Made by a program: the position numbers and the translations under genes. Shown here piece by piece: positions 26,247-36,204 of a DNA stretch of 64,000 nucleotides (position 1 is its first letter; every line of letters starts with the position of its first letter). The notes under the pieces were generated by a model, which was not told the origin of the DNA, ran no database searches, and worked only from the letters and a program-made list of their open reading frames with translations. Where the stretch lies: positions 62,001 to 126,000 of the forward strand of contig JAILLQ010000039.1 in assembly GCA_024693045.1 (NCBI GenBank). The letters run 5' to 3'. This DNA comes from Treponema sp. GTDB taxonomy: Bacteria > Spirochaetota > Spirochaetia > Treponematales > Treponemataceae.

Positions 26247-28214
26247 ATGTATTCCTTAGATAAAATACGCGAAACAATGCAGAAACTCCTCAATATTGAC
26301 AGTAAACTAACTTCTGTTGAAGTTAATGCTGATTCTGTTGATGAGGCTTTGGCAGATGCTGCGGTTCAGCTTGAAACAAAATCTCAGTCGCTTGAATTTG
26401 AAGTGCTTGAAAAGGGCAGTCAAGGATTTTTGGGAATTGGAAAAAAGCCGTGGAAACTGCGTATTTATCAAAACCCTGCTCTTTCTTCAGCAAAGAAAAG
26501 TGCTTCCGGTGACATCATTTTTTCTGAGGATGGTTCTGTTGAAGCCGAAACTATTGTAAATCGTGACGGTTTGTTCTATGTAAGGCATTTTGGGGATGCA
26601 ATTAAATTAAAAGTTCTTTTACCTATTGGCGATGGTTCACCTGTAAACGAAAAAGAAGTTATGGATGCGGTAAAGCGTCCAGATACTATTGAATTTGATG
26701 AAAAAGCAATCGCTAAATTTGTAATTAATGGAACAAACGGAGAATATGAAACCGTTGGTTCATATAAGCATATAGTTTCTGCCGATTCTATTGTTGCTGT
26801 AGAAGTTTCAAAAGATGAAATGCACGGTAATATTATCGTTGACGCTCCTGCTATGAGTGGTTCTGATTTGACTTACGAAAAAATTTATACTGCTCTTGAA
26901 TCTCAAGGTATTCGTTGTGGTATTGATGCTGAAAAAATTAAAGAATTTGTCGACAATCCTGTTTATTCAACGCCTTTTGAAGTTGCGTCCGCAGTGCTTC
27001 CTGAAGATGGAAAAGATTCTTATATTCAATATAACTTTGAAACTGATCAGAATAAACTTAAAGCTCGTGAATCCGAAACTGGAAATGTAGACTTTAAGGA
27101 ATTAAATAAAATTCAAAATGTTGTTGCCGGACAGGTTCTTGCGACAAAAATTCCAGCAACAAGAGGTAAGGGTGGAAAAACACTTTACGGTCATTATCTT
27201 GAGGCAAAAAATGGTAAAGATATCAATGTGACTCTAGGTCAGAATGTAGAATTCGATAAGGACGGAGTAAATATAATTGCATCGGTAGACGGTCAGGTTC
27301 TTTTCGTAAATGATAAGATTACTGTAGAACCTCTTCTTATGCTGGATGCTGTTAATATTAAATCTGGAAATGTTAAATTTGTCGGTTCTGTTATCATCAA
27401 AGGCAATGTTGAAGACGGATTTGATGTAAAAGCTACAGGTTCCGTTGATATAGGCGGTTCTGTCGGAAAATGTCATATCGAGTCTGAAACCGGGGATATT
27501 ATCATTCACCAAGGTGTATTCGGCAAAAATGAAGGGTATATCAAAGCCGGTAAGTCTCTTTGGTGTAAGTTCGTTCAGGAAACAAAAATCGAAGTCGAAG
27601 AAAATGTTGTTGCTACAGATTCTTTAATGAACTGTGATATAACAGCAATGAAGAATATTGTAGCTTACGGTAAAAAAGCTCAAATTACCGGTGGTACTCT
27701 ATTTGCAACTGAGGAAATTTGTGCACGTACTCTAGGTTCTCCTGGAGGTGGTACAACAACAACTCTTTCTGTTGGTATTGACCCAAGAGCTAAGAAAAAA
27801 CTTGATGATTTGCAGAAAGCTCAGGGTGAACTCGTAAAAGAACTTGAAAATCTAGAATTGGATATTTCTACTCTGGAAAATCAGAAAAAGATACGAAAAT
27901 CCCTTCCAAAAGATAAGGAAGAAAACCTTAGAAAGTTCTTGTCTAGAAAAGATGAAATTTTGAATGAAAATTCAGAGATGAATAAAGAAATTGAATCTCT
28001 TCAGGCTCACTTAAGGGAATTAAAGGCCGTAGGTAAGGTTAAGGTAGAAGGAACAACATATGCTGGTACAAAAATATATATACGCGATGTACTGGATGAA
28101 GTTATAACAGATGTAAACAGTTGTGTGTTCTATTATGAAAATGCTTTTGCAAAGAGAGGAAAGTACGAACCACCTTCTCTTGATGTTACAAAGGGACCTG
28201 AAGGATATAATTAA
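26247..28214 (+). CDS. FapA family protein (DUF342) with N-terminal Jag-N-like domain
   Basis: This 655-residue protein has two parts. The first 60-70 residues (around VEVNADSVDEAL and GSQGFLGIGKKPWKLR) match the Jag-N domain of KhpB/Jag-type RNA-binding proteins. The rest is FapA (flagellar assembly protein A, DUF342): a beta-helix-like region with repeated Gly-rich strands (GNVKFVGSVIIKGNVEDGF near residue 370, KATGSVDIGGSV) and a C-terminal coiled coil (about 520-600). FapA influences polar flagellar gene expression and FlhF localisation in Vibrio. Here it sits between fliA and small flagellar-locus genes. The next gene overlaps by one base. Confidence 0.88.
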   Translation: MYSLDKIRETMQKLLNIDSKLTSVEVNADSVDEALADAAVQLETKSQSLEFEVLEKGSQGFLGIGKKPWKLRIYQNPALSSAKKSASGDIIFSEDGSVEAETIVNRDGLFYVRHFGDAIKLKVLLPIGDGSPVNEKEVMDAVKRPDTIEFDEKAIAKFVINGTNGEYETVGSYKHIVSADSIVAVEVSKDEMHGNIIVDAPAMSGSDLTYEKIYTALESQGIRCGIDAEKIKEFVDNPVYSTPFEVASAVLPEDGKDSYIQYNFETDQNKLKARESETGNVDFKELNKIQNVVAGQVLATKIPATRGKGGKTLYGHYLEAKNGKDINVTLGQNVEFDKDGVNIIASVDGQVLFVNDKITVEPLLMLDAVNIKSGNVKFVGSVIIKGNVEDGFDVKATGSVDIGGSVGKCHIESETGDIIIHQGVFGKNEGYIKAGKSLWCKFVQETKIEVEENVVATDSLMNCDITAMKNIVAYGKKAQITGGTLFATEEICARTLGSPGGGTTTTLSVGIDPRAKKKLDDLQKAQGELVKELENLELDISTLENQKKIRKSLPKDKEENLRKFLSRKDEILNENSEMNKEIESLQAHLRELKAVGKVKVEGTTYAGTKIYIRDVLDEVITDVNSCVFYYENAFAKRGKYEPPSLDVTKGPEGYN

Positions 28215-28552
28215 TGGGTGTTCAACCGATCGATTTACAAACTATGTACTCTCAGATTTCCAACGTTGCCAAACAGGTGTCGCATGTGGAACAGGGAGTC
28301 CAGCTGGCTAAATCAATGCAGCAGGCTGATGTTGTAAAAACTAATACAGAACAGTCAAAAAAAGTTCAGCAAACCGGTGAAGACTCAAAATCTGCAGGAG
28401 TAAACCAGAACGGTCGTAATGGAGCTTCTTTGCAACATAAAAAATCTAATAATAAAGATTCTCAGGAAAATCCTGATGAAGAAAAAGAAAATTCGGACAA
28501 GTATCGTCTTAAAGAAGATTTTTTAGGACAGCACATAGATATAACGAGGTAA
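28214..28552 (+). CDS. Small hydrophilic flagellar-locus protein, unknown
   Basis: This 112-residue protein has no membrane segment. The N-terminal third is probably helical (LQTMYSQISNVAKQVSHVEQG). The middle is rich in Gln, Lys, Ser and Asn and looks disordered, and the C-terminal segment is YRLKEDFLGQHIDITR. Its ATG overlaps the fapA stop (TAATG), and the next gene starts two bases after its stop. That placement suggests a flagellar or motility role, but I cannot name the family. Confidence 0.75.
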   Translation: MGVQPIDLQTMYSQISNVAKQVSHVEQGVQLAKSMQQADVVKTNTEQSKKVQQTGEDSKSAGVNQNGRNGASLQHKKSNNKDSQENPDEEKENSDKYRLKEDFLGQHIDITR

Positions 28553-28554
28553 TT

Positions 28555-29232
28555 TTGTTAGTTTTCATTATTATTTTATGTTTATTTAATGTTTTAATGT
28601 GGCTGTTCTTTCTTTCTAAATTTAAAAGACTGTTTTCTACTGATGATGTAATCAATTCAACAAAAGAAGAACTCAATAAAATAATTAGAGATTTGAATAG
28701 AAATGTTGATACTTCAATTACGGTTTCTGATAACGCAGCAAGTCGATTAAGTGAACTTATAGTTGAGGCCGAAAAAAAAATTAAGCTACTGGCAGATCTT
28801 GAAAAGCAGGGAATAGGCCTTTCAGAACTCAATAAACAGCTCTATTCAGAAAAGGAAGCAGAATCTGCCTATAAAAAAAATAGCCGTAAAAGAATTTCTA
28901 CTAGTTATTCTGTAGTTCCGGATAAAAATTCTCAAACAAAGCCGACTCAGGATGAAAGTCAGAAGTCATTGTTTGATGAAGAGAACTCTCTATTAAATAA
29001 AGAGACAACTGTTCATGTTCAGAGCGATGGTGCTGCTTATGCGTCAATACCTCTTATTTCACCAAAAGTGTATAAAAATGAAAGCCCTTTGAAAATAAAC
29101 AGACATGATAATCTCAAGAAAGATATAATAAAATTATATGATTTTGGTAATTCTATAGAAGATATAGCTACAGAACTTTCCTGTTCAACTACCGAAGTAC
29201 AATTCGCCTTAACCCTTGAAGGCCGAATTTAA
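28555..29232 (+). CDS. SwrB-like (DUF6115-type) membrane coiled-coil protein
   Basis: This 225-residue protein starts at TTG with GAGG seven bases upstream. It has one N-terminal membrane helix (about 1-20), a coiled coil (about 30-95), a disordered middle and a C-terminal helix-turn-helix-like segment (IIKLYDFGNSIEDIATELSC). This layout, and its place just downstream of the sigma-28 gene, resemble Bacillus SwrB (YlxL), which activates flagellar type III export assembly downstream of sigD. The likeness is by architecture and synteny only, so treat it as a candidate. Confidence 0.7.
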   Translation: MLVFIIILCLFNVLMWLFFLSKFKRLFSTDDVINSTKEELNKIIRDLNRNVDTSITVSDNAASRLSELIVEAEKKIKLLADLEKQGIGLSELNKQLYSEKEAESAYKKNSRKRISTSYSVVPDKNSQTKPTQDESQKSLFDEENSLLNKETTVHVQSDGAAYASIPLISPKVYKNESPLKINRHDNLKKDIIKLYDFGNSIEDIATELSCSTTEVQFALTLEGRI

Positions 29233-29351
29233 TTTTTTTTCTTCATTTTCAGATTTCTCATTAACTTATTTTTTTCCTTTTTTTGGTTGTGTTTTCAGTT
29301 AATTGAGATTATTATTTAAACATATATTTTGACTAAAATAGTGGGGTTGAA

Positions 29352-29972
29352 ATGGATATCCAATTACAAGAGTTAATTGATAAGATTAAAAAGGACGGTG
29401 TAACTGCCGCAGAAAAAACAGCTGCAGAAATCGTTGAAAAGGCTCAGAAAGATGCTGATTCAAAGATTGCTGCTGCTGAAAAAAAGGCCGAAGAGCTTAT
29501 TAAGAATGCAAAGGCTGAAATAGAACGCCTTGAGAAGGCTAGTAATGATGCTGTTACTCAGGCTTGTCGTAATATGCTTTTAGGTTTTAGAGATTCACTT
29601 GTTGCAGAACTTGATGGACTTATTCAGGCAGAATCGGCTAAAGCTTATTCCGCTGATTTGATGAAAACTTTGGTTCCAGAAACTGTAAAAGCCTGGGCTA
29701 AGAATGCCGATGCTTCTGAGCTTTCAGTTCTTTTGAGCGAAAAAGATTTGAAAACTTTGGAAGGAGAATTTAAGGCTTCTCTTAAAGCTGAAGTTGCAAA
29801 AGGTCTTGAAATTAAGGCTGATAAGTCTCTCTCTGCAGGATTTAGAATCGGCGTAAATAATGGCGCTGCTTACTATGATTATTCAGCAGAATCAGTTGCA
29901 GATTTGTTCTCTGCTTACTTAAATCCACGTGTAGCTGCTTTGATGAAAGATGCAGCAAAAGGAAGCAATTAG
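29352..29972 (+). CDS. atpE: V-type ATPase subunit E
   Basis: This 206-residue peripheral-stalk subunit has a long N-terminal helix (about 1-75) rich in Ala, Lys and Glu (KKAEELIKNAKAEIERLEKA) and a C-terminal globular domain ending near PRVAALM. GTGGGG lies upstream. It is the first gene of the V-ATPase operon. The 119 bases before it are T-rich with no clear hairpin. The stop shares one base with the next start codon, GTG. Confidence 0.88.
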   Translation: MDIQLQELIDKIKKDGVTAAEKTAAEIVEKAQKDADSKIAAAEKKAEELIKNAKAEIERLEKASNDAVTQACRNMLLGFRDSLVAELDGLIQAESAKAYSADLMKTLVPETVKAWAKNADASELSVLLSEKDLKTLEGEFKASLKAEVAKGLEIKADKSLSAGFRIGVNNGAAYYDYSAESVADLFSAYLNPRVAALMKDAAKGSN

Positions 29973-30514
29973 TGAAAGAACAGTATTATTTGGTTTCGCA
30001 GCTTCCTGATATTTCTGCTGCTGGAGAAAAATCGACTCTGCCTATAACCGAAAAATATTACAGGGATTTGTGTTCTCGTTTTCTCGATGAAAAAGATATA
30101 GTTATTTTAAATAATCTTTCTCTTTTACCGTCTAGAGAACTTGAATCAACGGGTTCTTCTTTCCTTGATGCCTGGTATTCAAATGAAAGAGCATTGCGTT
30201 TTGCATTAGCTCAGGTTCGTGCACAAAAAATGAAGAAAGATGCAGGTTCTATACCTGTTTCTATTTCTGCAGACATCGTTCAGGCTGCTAGAACAGCTGT
30301 TGGAATGGATAGTCCTCTTTCTGCCGAACAGTTTCTCTATGAATATCGGCTTGGAGTTCTTAACAATATGCAGCCACTAGACAGTTTTTCAACTGATGCT
30401 GTATTTGCTTATGGAATTCGCTTGATGTTATTAGAACGCATTAAGAAGTTTGATAAGGAAAAGGGAACAGATTCTTATCACAAAATCTATGATACTATTC
30501 TTGGAGAAAAATAA
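29972..30514 (+). CDS. DUF2764 protein of the V-ATPase operon
   Basis: This 180-residue protein starts at GTG overlapping the atpE stop and ends overlapping the atpA start (TAATG). It is soluble and mainly helical. Features such as YYLVSQLPDIS at the N-terminus, SFLDAWYSNERALRFAL near residue 68 and LDSFSTDAVFAYGIRLMLLERI near 132 match the DUF2764 family found between E and A in V-ATPase operons of spirochaetes and Bacteroidetes. These operons lack a recognisable subunit C, and this protein is a plausible stand-in linking rotor and stalk; that role is inference. Confidence 0.8.
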   Translation: MKEQYYLVSQLPDISAAGEKSTLPITEKYYRDLCSRFLDEKDIVILNNLSLLPSRELESTGSSFLDAWYSNERALRFALAQVRAQKMKKDAGSIPVSISADIVQAARTAVGMDSPLSAEQFLYEYRLGVLNNMQPLDSFSTDAVFAYGIRLMLLERIKKFDKEKGTDSYHKIYDTILGEK

Positions 30515-32283
30515 TGACAGAAACAAAAGGTAAAGTAGTCGGTATCAATGGAAACATGGTTTCTGTTAAATTTGACGGAAATATTTCCATGAACGAAGTT
30601 GCCTACGTTAATGTTGAAGGCAAAAAACTTCGTGGTGAAGTTATCCGAATCCGCGGTGATGTTGCCCAGTTGCAGATTTTTGAAATGACACAGGGCATTA
30701 AAGCTGGAGATGTTGTTGAATTTACAGGAAACATGCTTTCGGCACTTCTTGGACCAGGACTTTTGGGACAGGTTTATGATGGTCTTCAGAACCCACTTCC
30801 ATTAGTTGCTGAAAAAGCAGGATTCTTCCTTGAAAGAGGTGTTTATGTAGATCCTCTTAACAAGGATACTAAATGGGACTGGACTCCTTCTGTTAAGGCA
30901 GGAGATAAAGTTCAGAGAGGTGATTCAATCGGTTCTGTTCCAGAAGGACCTTTTAATCACAAAATCTTAGTTCCATTTGGACTTCTTGGAACATATACAG
31001 TAAAAGAAGTTACAGCTGCTGGTTCTTATAAAATTACTGATAAAATGGCTGTAATCACAGATGAAAAGGGAAATGACCATACTCTTACAATGTGCTTTGA
31101 ATGGCCTGTAAAGCGTGCCGTTGACTGTTATGCAGAAAGACTTGCACCAACAGAAACAATGGTAACTAAAACTCGTCTTATCGATACATTCTTCCCTGTT
31201 GCTAAGGGTGGTACATATTGTATTCCTGGACCTTTCGGTGCAGGTAAGACTGTTATCCAGCATACAACATCCCGAAATGCAGACGTAGACATCGTAATTA
31301 TCGCTGCCTGCGGTGAACGTGCAGGTGAAGTTGTAGAAACAATTAAGGAATTCCCAGAACTTAAAGACCCTCGTACAGGTGAATCACTGATGAAGCGTAC
31401 AGTAATTATCTGTAATACTTCTTCAATGCCTGTTGCTTCCCGAGAAGCATCCGTTTATACATCGGTTACTTTGGCAGAATACTATCGTCAGATGGGTCTT
31501 CATGTATTACTTCTTGCCGATTCAACATCTCGTTGGGCTCAGGCTTTGCGTGAAATGTCTGGTCGTCTTGAGGAAATCCCTGGAGAAGAAGCTTTCCCAG
31601 CTTATCTTGAATCTTATATTTCAGCATTCTATGAAAGAGCAGGTTATGTTCGTTTAAGAGATGGTTCTAAGGGCTCTGTAACTATTGGTGGTACAGTTTC
31701 CCCTGCCGGCGGTAACTTTGAAGAACCTGTAACGCAGGCAACTCTTAAAGTTGTTGGTGGTTTCCACGGACTTACACGCGAACGTTCAGACGCTCGTAAA
31801 TTCCCTGCAATTGACCCTATCGGATCATGGTCTAAGTACAAATCTGTTATCCGTGAAGACTGGGTTGCTTATGCCAGAAAAATCTTTAAGGCTGGTGTTG
31901 AAGTAAATCAGATGATGAAGGTCGTTGGTGAAGAAGGTACTACAACAGAAGACTTCGTTCTCTATATGAAGAGCGAATTCCTTGATGCAGTATATTTCCA
32001 GCAGAACTCATTTGATGAAGTTGATGCTGCCGTTACTGTTGAAAGACAGACTTATACTTTCAGAAAAGTTTTGAATGTTCTTGCTTCTGATTTTGAACTT
32101 TCAGATAAAGATGAAGCTCGTTCATTCTTTAATAAACTCCGTCAGACTTACCTTGACTGGAACTACATCGTTTGGGATTCTCCTGATTTCAAGGCAAAGG
32201 AAAAGGAAATCGACGAATTATACGCTTCTAAGAAGGGTACAGTAAAAGCTGAAGCTGTTGAAATGCTTAAAGGTGGTGAATAA
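30514..32283 (+). CDS. atpA: V-type ATPase catalytic subunit A
   Basis: The protein has 589 residues. The P-loop GPFGAGKTV lies at residues 239-247, preceded by the A-subunit-specific non-homologous insert (about 110-190). The catalytic Glu region is [11 protein letters not shown], and [15 protein letters not shown] follows near residue 330. Together with the B subunit it forms the A3B3 head. Length and motifs are normal. Translation is coupled on both sides by one-base overlaps. Confidence 0.98.
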   Translation: MTETKGKVVGINGNMVSVKFDGNISMNEVAYVNVEGKKLRGEVIRIRGDVAQLQIFEMTQGIKAGDVVEFTGNMLSALLGPGLLGQVYDGLQNPLPLVAEKAGFFLERGVYVDPLNKDTKWDWTPSVKAGDKVQRGDSIGSVPEGPFNHKILVPFGLLGTYTVKEVTAAGSYKITDKMAVITDEKGNDHTLTMCFEWPVKRAVDCYAERLAPTETMVTKTRLIDTFFPVAKGGTYCIPGPFGAGKTVIQHTTSRNADVDIVIIAACGERAGEVVETIKEFPELKDPRTGESLMKRTVIICNTSSMPVASREASVYTSVTLAEYYRQMGLHVLLLADSTSRWAQALREMSGRLEEIPGEEAFPAYLESYISAFYERAGYVRLRDGSKGSVTIGGTVSPAGGNFEEPVTQATLKVVGGFHGLTRERSDARKFPAIDPIGSWSKYKSVIREDWVAYARKIFKAGVEVNQMMKVVGEEGTTTEDFVLYMKSEFLDAVYFQQNSFDEVDAAVTVERQTYTFRKVLNVLASDFELSDKDEARSFFNKLRQTYLDWNYIVWDSPDFKAKEKEIDELYASKKGTVKAEAVEMLKGGE

Positions 32284-33578
32284 TGAGTAAGATTTATAGC
32301 AAAATTGAATCCATCGTCGGAAGCGTTATTACTGTTAAGGCTGACAACGTTGCCTACGGTGAACTTGCAGAAATTGAAACTGCATTTGGTAAATCTCTTG
32401 CAGAAGTAAATAAAATTGAAGGTGATATCGTTTCCCTTCAGGTTTTTGCCGGTGGTCGTGGTGTTAATACTGGGGATCATATCCGCTTTTTAGGTCACCG
32501 CATGGAAGTTTCATTCAGTGATAACCTTCTTGGACGAATCTTTAACGGTTCGGCTGAACCTCGTGACAACGGTCCTGCTCTTGCAGATAACCTCGTTGCA
32601 ATCGGTGGTCCTTCCGTAAACCCTGCAAAGCGAATTATGGCTAGACGTATGATTCGTACAGGTATCCCAATGATTGATATGTTCAATACATTGGTCGTTT
32701 CACAGAAGCTTCCTATTTTCTCAATTTCCGGTGAACCATACAACCAGCTTCTTGCTCGTATTGCTATGCAGGCTGAAGTTGATGTAATCGTTCTTGGTGG
32801 TATGGGTCTTAAATATGACGATTATCTTTACTTCAAAGATACTCTTGAAAATGGTGGTGCTCTTTCTAAAACTGTAATGTTCATGCATACTGCCGCTGAC
32901 CCAACAGTAGAATGTCAGAAGATTCCTGATCTTTCTCTTGCAGTAGCTGAACAGTTTGCTCTTCAGGGTAAGGATGTTCTTGTACTTCTTACTGATATGA
33001 CAAACTTTGCAGACTCAATGAAGGAAATTGCCATTACACAGGAACAGGTTCCATCTAATCGTGGTTATCCTGGAGATTTGTATTCTCAGCTTGCAAGCCG
33101 CTACGAAAAAGCCGTTGACTTTGAAGGAGCTGGTTCTGTAACTGTTCTTGCTGTAACAACTATGCCTGGTGACGATGTTACTCACCCGGTTCCAGATAAT
33201 ACTGGATATATTACAGAAGGTCAGTACTACCTCAAGGGTGGTCGAATTGAACCATTTGGTTCCTTGTCGCGACTTAAGCAGAATGTAAACGACAAGACTC
33301 GTGATGATCATCGTTCATTGATGGATGGTATGATTCGTCTTTATGCAAACTACAAGGATACTCTTGAAAAGAAATCCATGGGTTTCAATATGAGCGAATG
33401 GGATGGAAAACTTCTTAAATTCGGTGCCGAATTTGAAAAGGAAATGATGGATCTTTCAAAAAATATTTCTCTGGAAGATGCTCTTGATTTAGGTTGGAAA
33501 ATCCTTGCTGACTGTTTTGAACCATCTGAAACAGGTATTAAAACAGCTTTGGTTGAAAAACACTGGCCAAAGAACTAA
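32283..33578 (+). CDS. atpB: V-type ATPase regulatory subunit B
   Basis: This 431-residue protein aligns with the non-catalytic nucleotide-binding B subunit. It has an N-terminal beta barrel, [18 protein letters not shown] near residue 120, [16 protein letters not shown] near 147 in place of a full P-loop, and the [14 protein letters not shown] segment near 262. It forms the A3B3 hexamer with the preceding gene. atpD follows after 18 bases. Confidence 0.98.
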   Translation: MSKIYSKIESIVGSVITVKADNVAYGELAEIETAFGKSLAEVNKIEGDIVSLQVFAGGRGVNTGDHIRFLGHRMEVSFSDNLLGRIFNGSAEPRDNGPALADNLVAIGGPSVNPAKRIMARRMIRTGIPMIDMFNTLVVSQKLPIFSISGEPYNQLLARIAMQAEVDVIVLGGMGLKYDDYLYFKDTLENGGALSKTVMFMHTAADPTVECQKIPDLSLAVAEQFALQGKDVLVLLTDMTNFADSMKEIAITQEQVPSNRGYPGDLYSQLASRYEKAVDFEGAGSVTVLAVTTMPGDDVTHPVPDNTGYITEGQYYLKGGRIEPFGSLSRLKQNVNDKTRDDHRSLMDGMIRLYANYKDTLEKKSMGFNMSEWDGKLLKFGAEFEKEMMDLSKNISLEDALDLGWKILADCFEPSETGIKTALVEKHWPKN

Positions 33579-33596
33579 CTATATTAAGGAAACTGT

Positions 33597-34220
33597 ATGG
33601 CAAAAATAAAGCTGACTAAAAATGAGCAGAAGGTTCAGAAAGACGCGCTGAAAATGTACCAGCGTTATCTTCCTACTTTAACGCTCAAAAAACAGCAGCT
33701 CCAGACAGAAATTCGTACAATTGACGCTAAGGCCAAAGAAGTTCGTGCCAAAAGAGTTGCCCTCGAAAAGGAATTCGATGAGTGGATTTCCGTATTCGGG
33801 GAAGCAGAGGAATTTAAGCCTGACATGGTTACTGTAAAAAACATCAAAAAAGGTGTTGGTAATATTGCCGGTGTTACAATTCCTGTTTACGAAGGCGCTG
33901 ACTTTTCTCGTGGCGATTACGATTTGTATGAAACTCCTTTATGGATAGACTTGGCTGCTGACAGAATGGAAAAGGCTTTGTCTTTGGATCTTGAAGCTGA
34001 AGTTCTTGATGAACAGGTAAGACTCCTTTCTAAGGAATTACGCACTACAACCCAGCGTGTAAATCTTTTTGAAAAGGTTAAGATTCCAGAAACAAAGGCA
34101 AATATTAAGAAAATTTCAGTTTATCTTGGAGACGAACAGGTTGCTGCCGTAGTTCGAAGTAAAATTTCCAAGAAAAAACTTCAGGCTGCTGGAGATGCAA
34201 AAAAGGAGGCTGACGAATGA
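33597..34220 (+). CDS. atpD: V-type ATPase subunit D
   Basis: This 207-residue central-rotor subunit has two long antiparallel helices: an N-terminal helix with KIKLTKNEQKVQKDALK and QRYLPTLTLKKQQLQ, and a C-terminal helix with TQRVNLFEKVKIPETK. The latter is the classical D-subunit signature. It couples ATP hydrolysis to rotation of the K ring. It overlaps the next gene by four bases. Confidence 0.95.
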   Translation: MAKIKLTKNEQKVQKDALKMYQRYLPTLTLKKQQLQTEIRTIDAKAKEVRAKRVALEKEFDEWISVFGEAEEFKPDMVTVKNIKKGVGNIAGVTIPVYEGADFSRGDYDLYETPLWIDLAADRMEKALSLDLEAEVLDEQVRLLSKELRTTTQRVNLFEKVKIPETKANIKKISVYLGDEQVAAVVRSKISKKKLQAAGDAKKEADE

Positions 34221-36142
34221 TTGTACCTATGAAAAAAGTCTCTTTGGTTGTCTTGAATAAAGAGCGTAAAACTGCTCTTGAACAGCTTAAGAAAGTTGGC
34301 GTTCTTCATTTAGAACAGGTTGAAGGCAAAGGTGAACAGCTTGCTTCTTACAAGGAAGCTTCTAACAATGCTATGACAGCGGTTTCAATTTTGAGTGAAA
34401 TCAAGATTTCAAAAAAGGCCGCTAAAGCAAATAGACTTTCTAATGAAGAAATTATAGCTAAATCTTCTGAAGTTTTGGCTTTGACTGAACAGAAAAAGAA
34501 ATTAATGGAAGAAATTTCCAGTGATACAGCTGAAATTGAACGACTTGCTGCCTGGGGTGGTGTAAATCCTTCTGAATTAGAATATTTGAAAGAAAAAAAT
34601 ATTTCTCTTAAATTATTCGAAATCCCAGAAGACAAATACAGTCTTATTGATGACACCTGCAAAACCTTGTGCGTGAATAAGATTAAAAAGGTTGTTAGAT
34701 TCCTTTTGCTTGATGCGAAAGATGAACGGCCAGAAAACTTACCTGCAGAAGCATATGAAGTTCCACTTCCAACTCTTTCTACTGATAAATTAAAGGAAAG
34801 AGTAAAGGCTGATAATGCAGAAATAGATTCTATTAATGCTTCCTTAGTAAAACTTGCAGTTTATGTTCCTCAAATGGAAGAACTCAGAAAGACTTTGGAA
34901 GGTGATATTGAATTTGAAACAATTTATTCAGGAATGGGACAGGAATCAGAAGGTAAAGAAAGTGATCTTGCCTGGATTTCGGGTTTTGTTCCTGTTGATG
35001 GATTGGAAGCATTGAAAAAAGCTTCTAAAGAAAATAGCTGGGCTTTGGCTTACAGTGATCCTTCCGATGAAGACAATGTACCTACAAAGCTTAAGAATAA
35101 TAAGTTTGTAAGTTTGATTTATCCTCTTACAGACTTCCTGGGTACTGTTCCTGGCTATCATGAATATGATATTTCAGGCTGGTTCCTCTTCTTCTTTACT
35201 ATTTTCTTCGGAATGATTTTTGGTGATGGTGGATACGGACTTCTTGTAACTGTCGTTTCATTACTCATGATTTTAAAATCTGCTTTCAAGCGTGAAAAAG
35301 TTGCACCTATGCTTCAGTTATGTCTTCTACTGGGCTTAGCTACAATGGTTTGGGGTCTTGTTACCTGTACTTGGTTTGGACTCACACCAGAACAGTTACC
35401 TGTATGGCTGACAAAACTTTCTGTTGCACCTCTTTCTAATGCTTATGCGGATGTAACTTGGTTACCTTTCTGGTCTGATGATATCTCAAAGGGCACTTTG
35501 ACTACTGCACAGAATCTTCAGATTTTCTGTTTTACACTCGCATTCCTTCAGCTTTCTGTAGCTCATTTAAAAGGAATGGGACGTTATCACAAATCTTTGA
35601 AGTTCTTTGGTGAATTAGGTTCAATGCTCCAGTTGTGGGGTATGTATTATGTAGTTCTTTCTATGGTTGTTAGTTCTACAATCTTCAGTTTTGGAGAGGT
35701 AATTTACGGTATTCCAATTGGAACTGTTTCAATCGGACTTGTAGCATTTGGTTTTGTTCTCAGCTTTATTTTCAGTAATTATGAAGGAAGTGTGGCAGAA
35801 TCAGTAATGGCAAGCGTTAAGGGAATCATTTCTGTACTCTTAGGAGTTGTAAACGTATTCTCCGATATCGTATCTTACATTCGTCTTTGGGCGGTTGGAC
35901 TTGCTGGAGCAGCAATTTCAAATACTGTAAATACTATGGCAGGCCCTCTCGTTGGTCATGCTGTCATGTTTGTAGCTTTGATTGCTCTTCTGGTATTCGG
36001 ACATGGATTGAATATGATTTTGAACTTGCTTTCAGTTATTGTTCACGGTGTTCGATTAAATACACTTGAATTCTCAACACACTTGGGAATGTCATGGTCT
36101 GGATTTAAATATGCTCCCTTCAGTGAACGGGAAGCAAAATAA
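34217..36142 (+). CDS. atpI: V-type ATPase membrane subunit I (a-type)
   Basis: The protein has 641 residues. The cytoplasmic N-terminal half (about 1-300) contains coiled-coil arms. The membrane half (about 320-625) has about seven helices, including the GMIFGDGGYGLL segment near residue 333 and the arginine-bearing helix VVNVFSDIVSYIRLWAVG near 545, where the Arg contacts the K-ring carboxylate. It forms the ion half-channels. There is no Shine-Dalgarno spacing; it is translationally coupled to atpD. A 62-base gap separates it from atpK. Confidence 0.95.
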   Translation: MIVPMKKVSLVVLNKERKTALEQLKKVGVLHLEQVEGKGEQLASYKEASNNAMTAVSILSEIKISKKAAKANRLSNEEIIAKSSEVLALTEQKKKLMEEISSDTAEIERLAAWGGVNPSELEYLKEKNISLKLFEIPEDKYSLIDDTCKTLCVNKIKKVVRFLLLDAKDERPENLPAEAYEVPLPTLSTDKLKERVKADNAEIDSINASLVKLAVYVPQMEELRKTLEGDIEFETIYSGMGQESEGKESDLAWISGFVPVDGLEALKKASKENSWALAYSDPSDEDNVPTKLKNNKFVSLIYPLTDFLGTVPGYHEYDISGWFLFFFTIFFGMIFGDGGYGLLVTVVSLLMILKSAFKREKVAPMLQLCLLLGLATMVWGLVTCTWFGLTPEQLPVWLTKLSVAPLSNAYADVTWLPFWSDDISKGTLTTAQNLQIFCFTLAFLQLSVAHLKGMGRYHKSLKFFGELGSMLQLWGMYYVVLSMVVSSTIFSFGEVIYGIPIGTVSIGLVAFGFVLSFIFSNYEGSVAESVMASVKGIISVLLGVVNVFSDIVSYIRLWAVGLAGAAISNTVNTMAGPLVGHAVMFVALIALLVFGHGLNMILNLLSVIVHGVRLNTLEFSTHLGMSWSGFKYAPFSEREAK

Positions 36143-36204
36143 AGAGTTGAATATAAACTCAAAAAATATAATTATCGGTCTTTTTAGACTATAGGAGTTA
36201 AATT

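Noticed and set aside
29233-29351. T-rich spacer before the V-ATPase operon, examined for a terminator and promoter.
   Set aside because: No stable hairpin and no -35/-10 pair with acceptable spacing could be shown. TATATT and TAAAAT boxes exist but without a matching -35.
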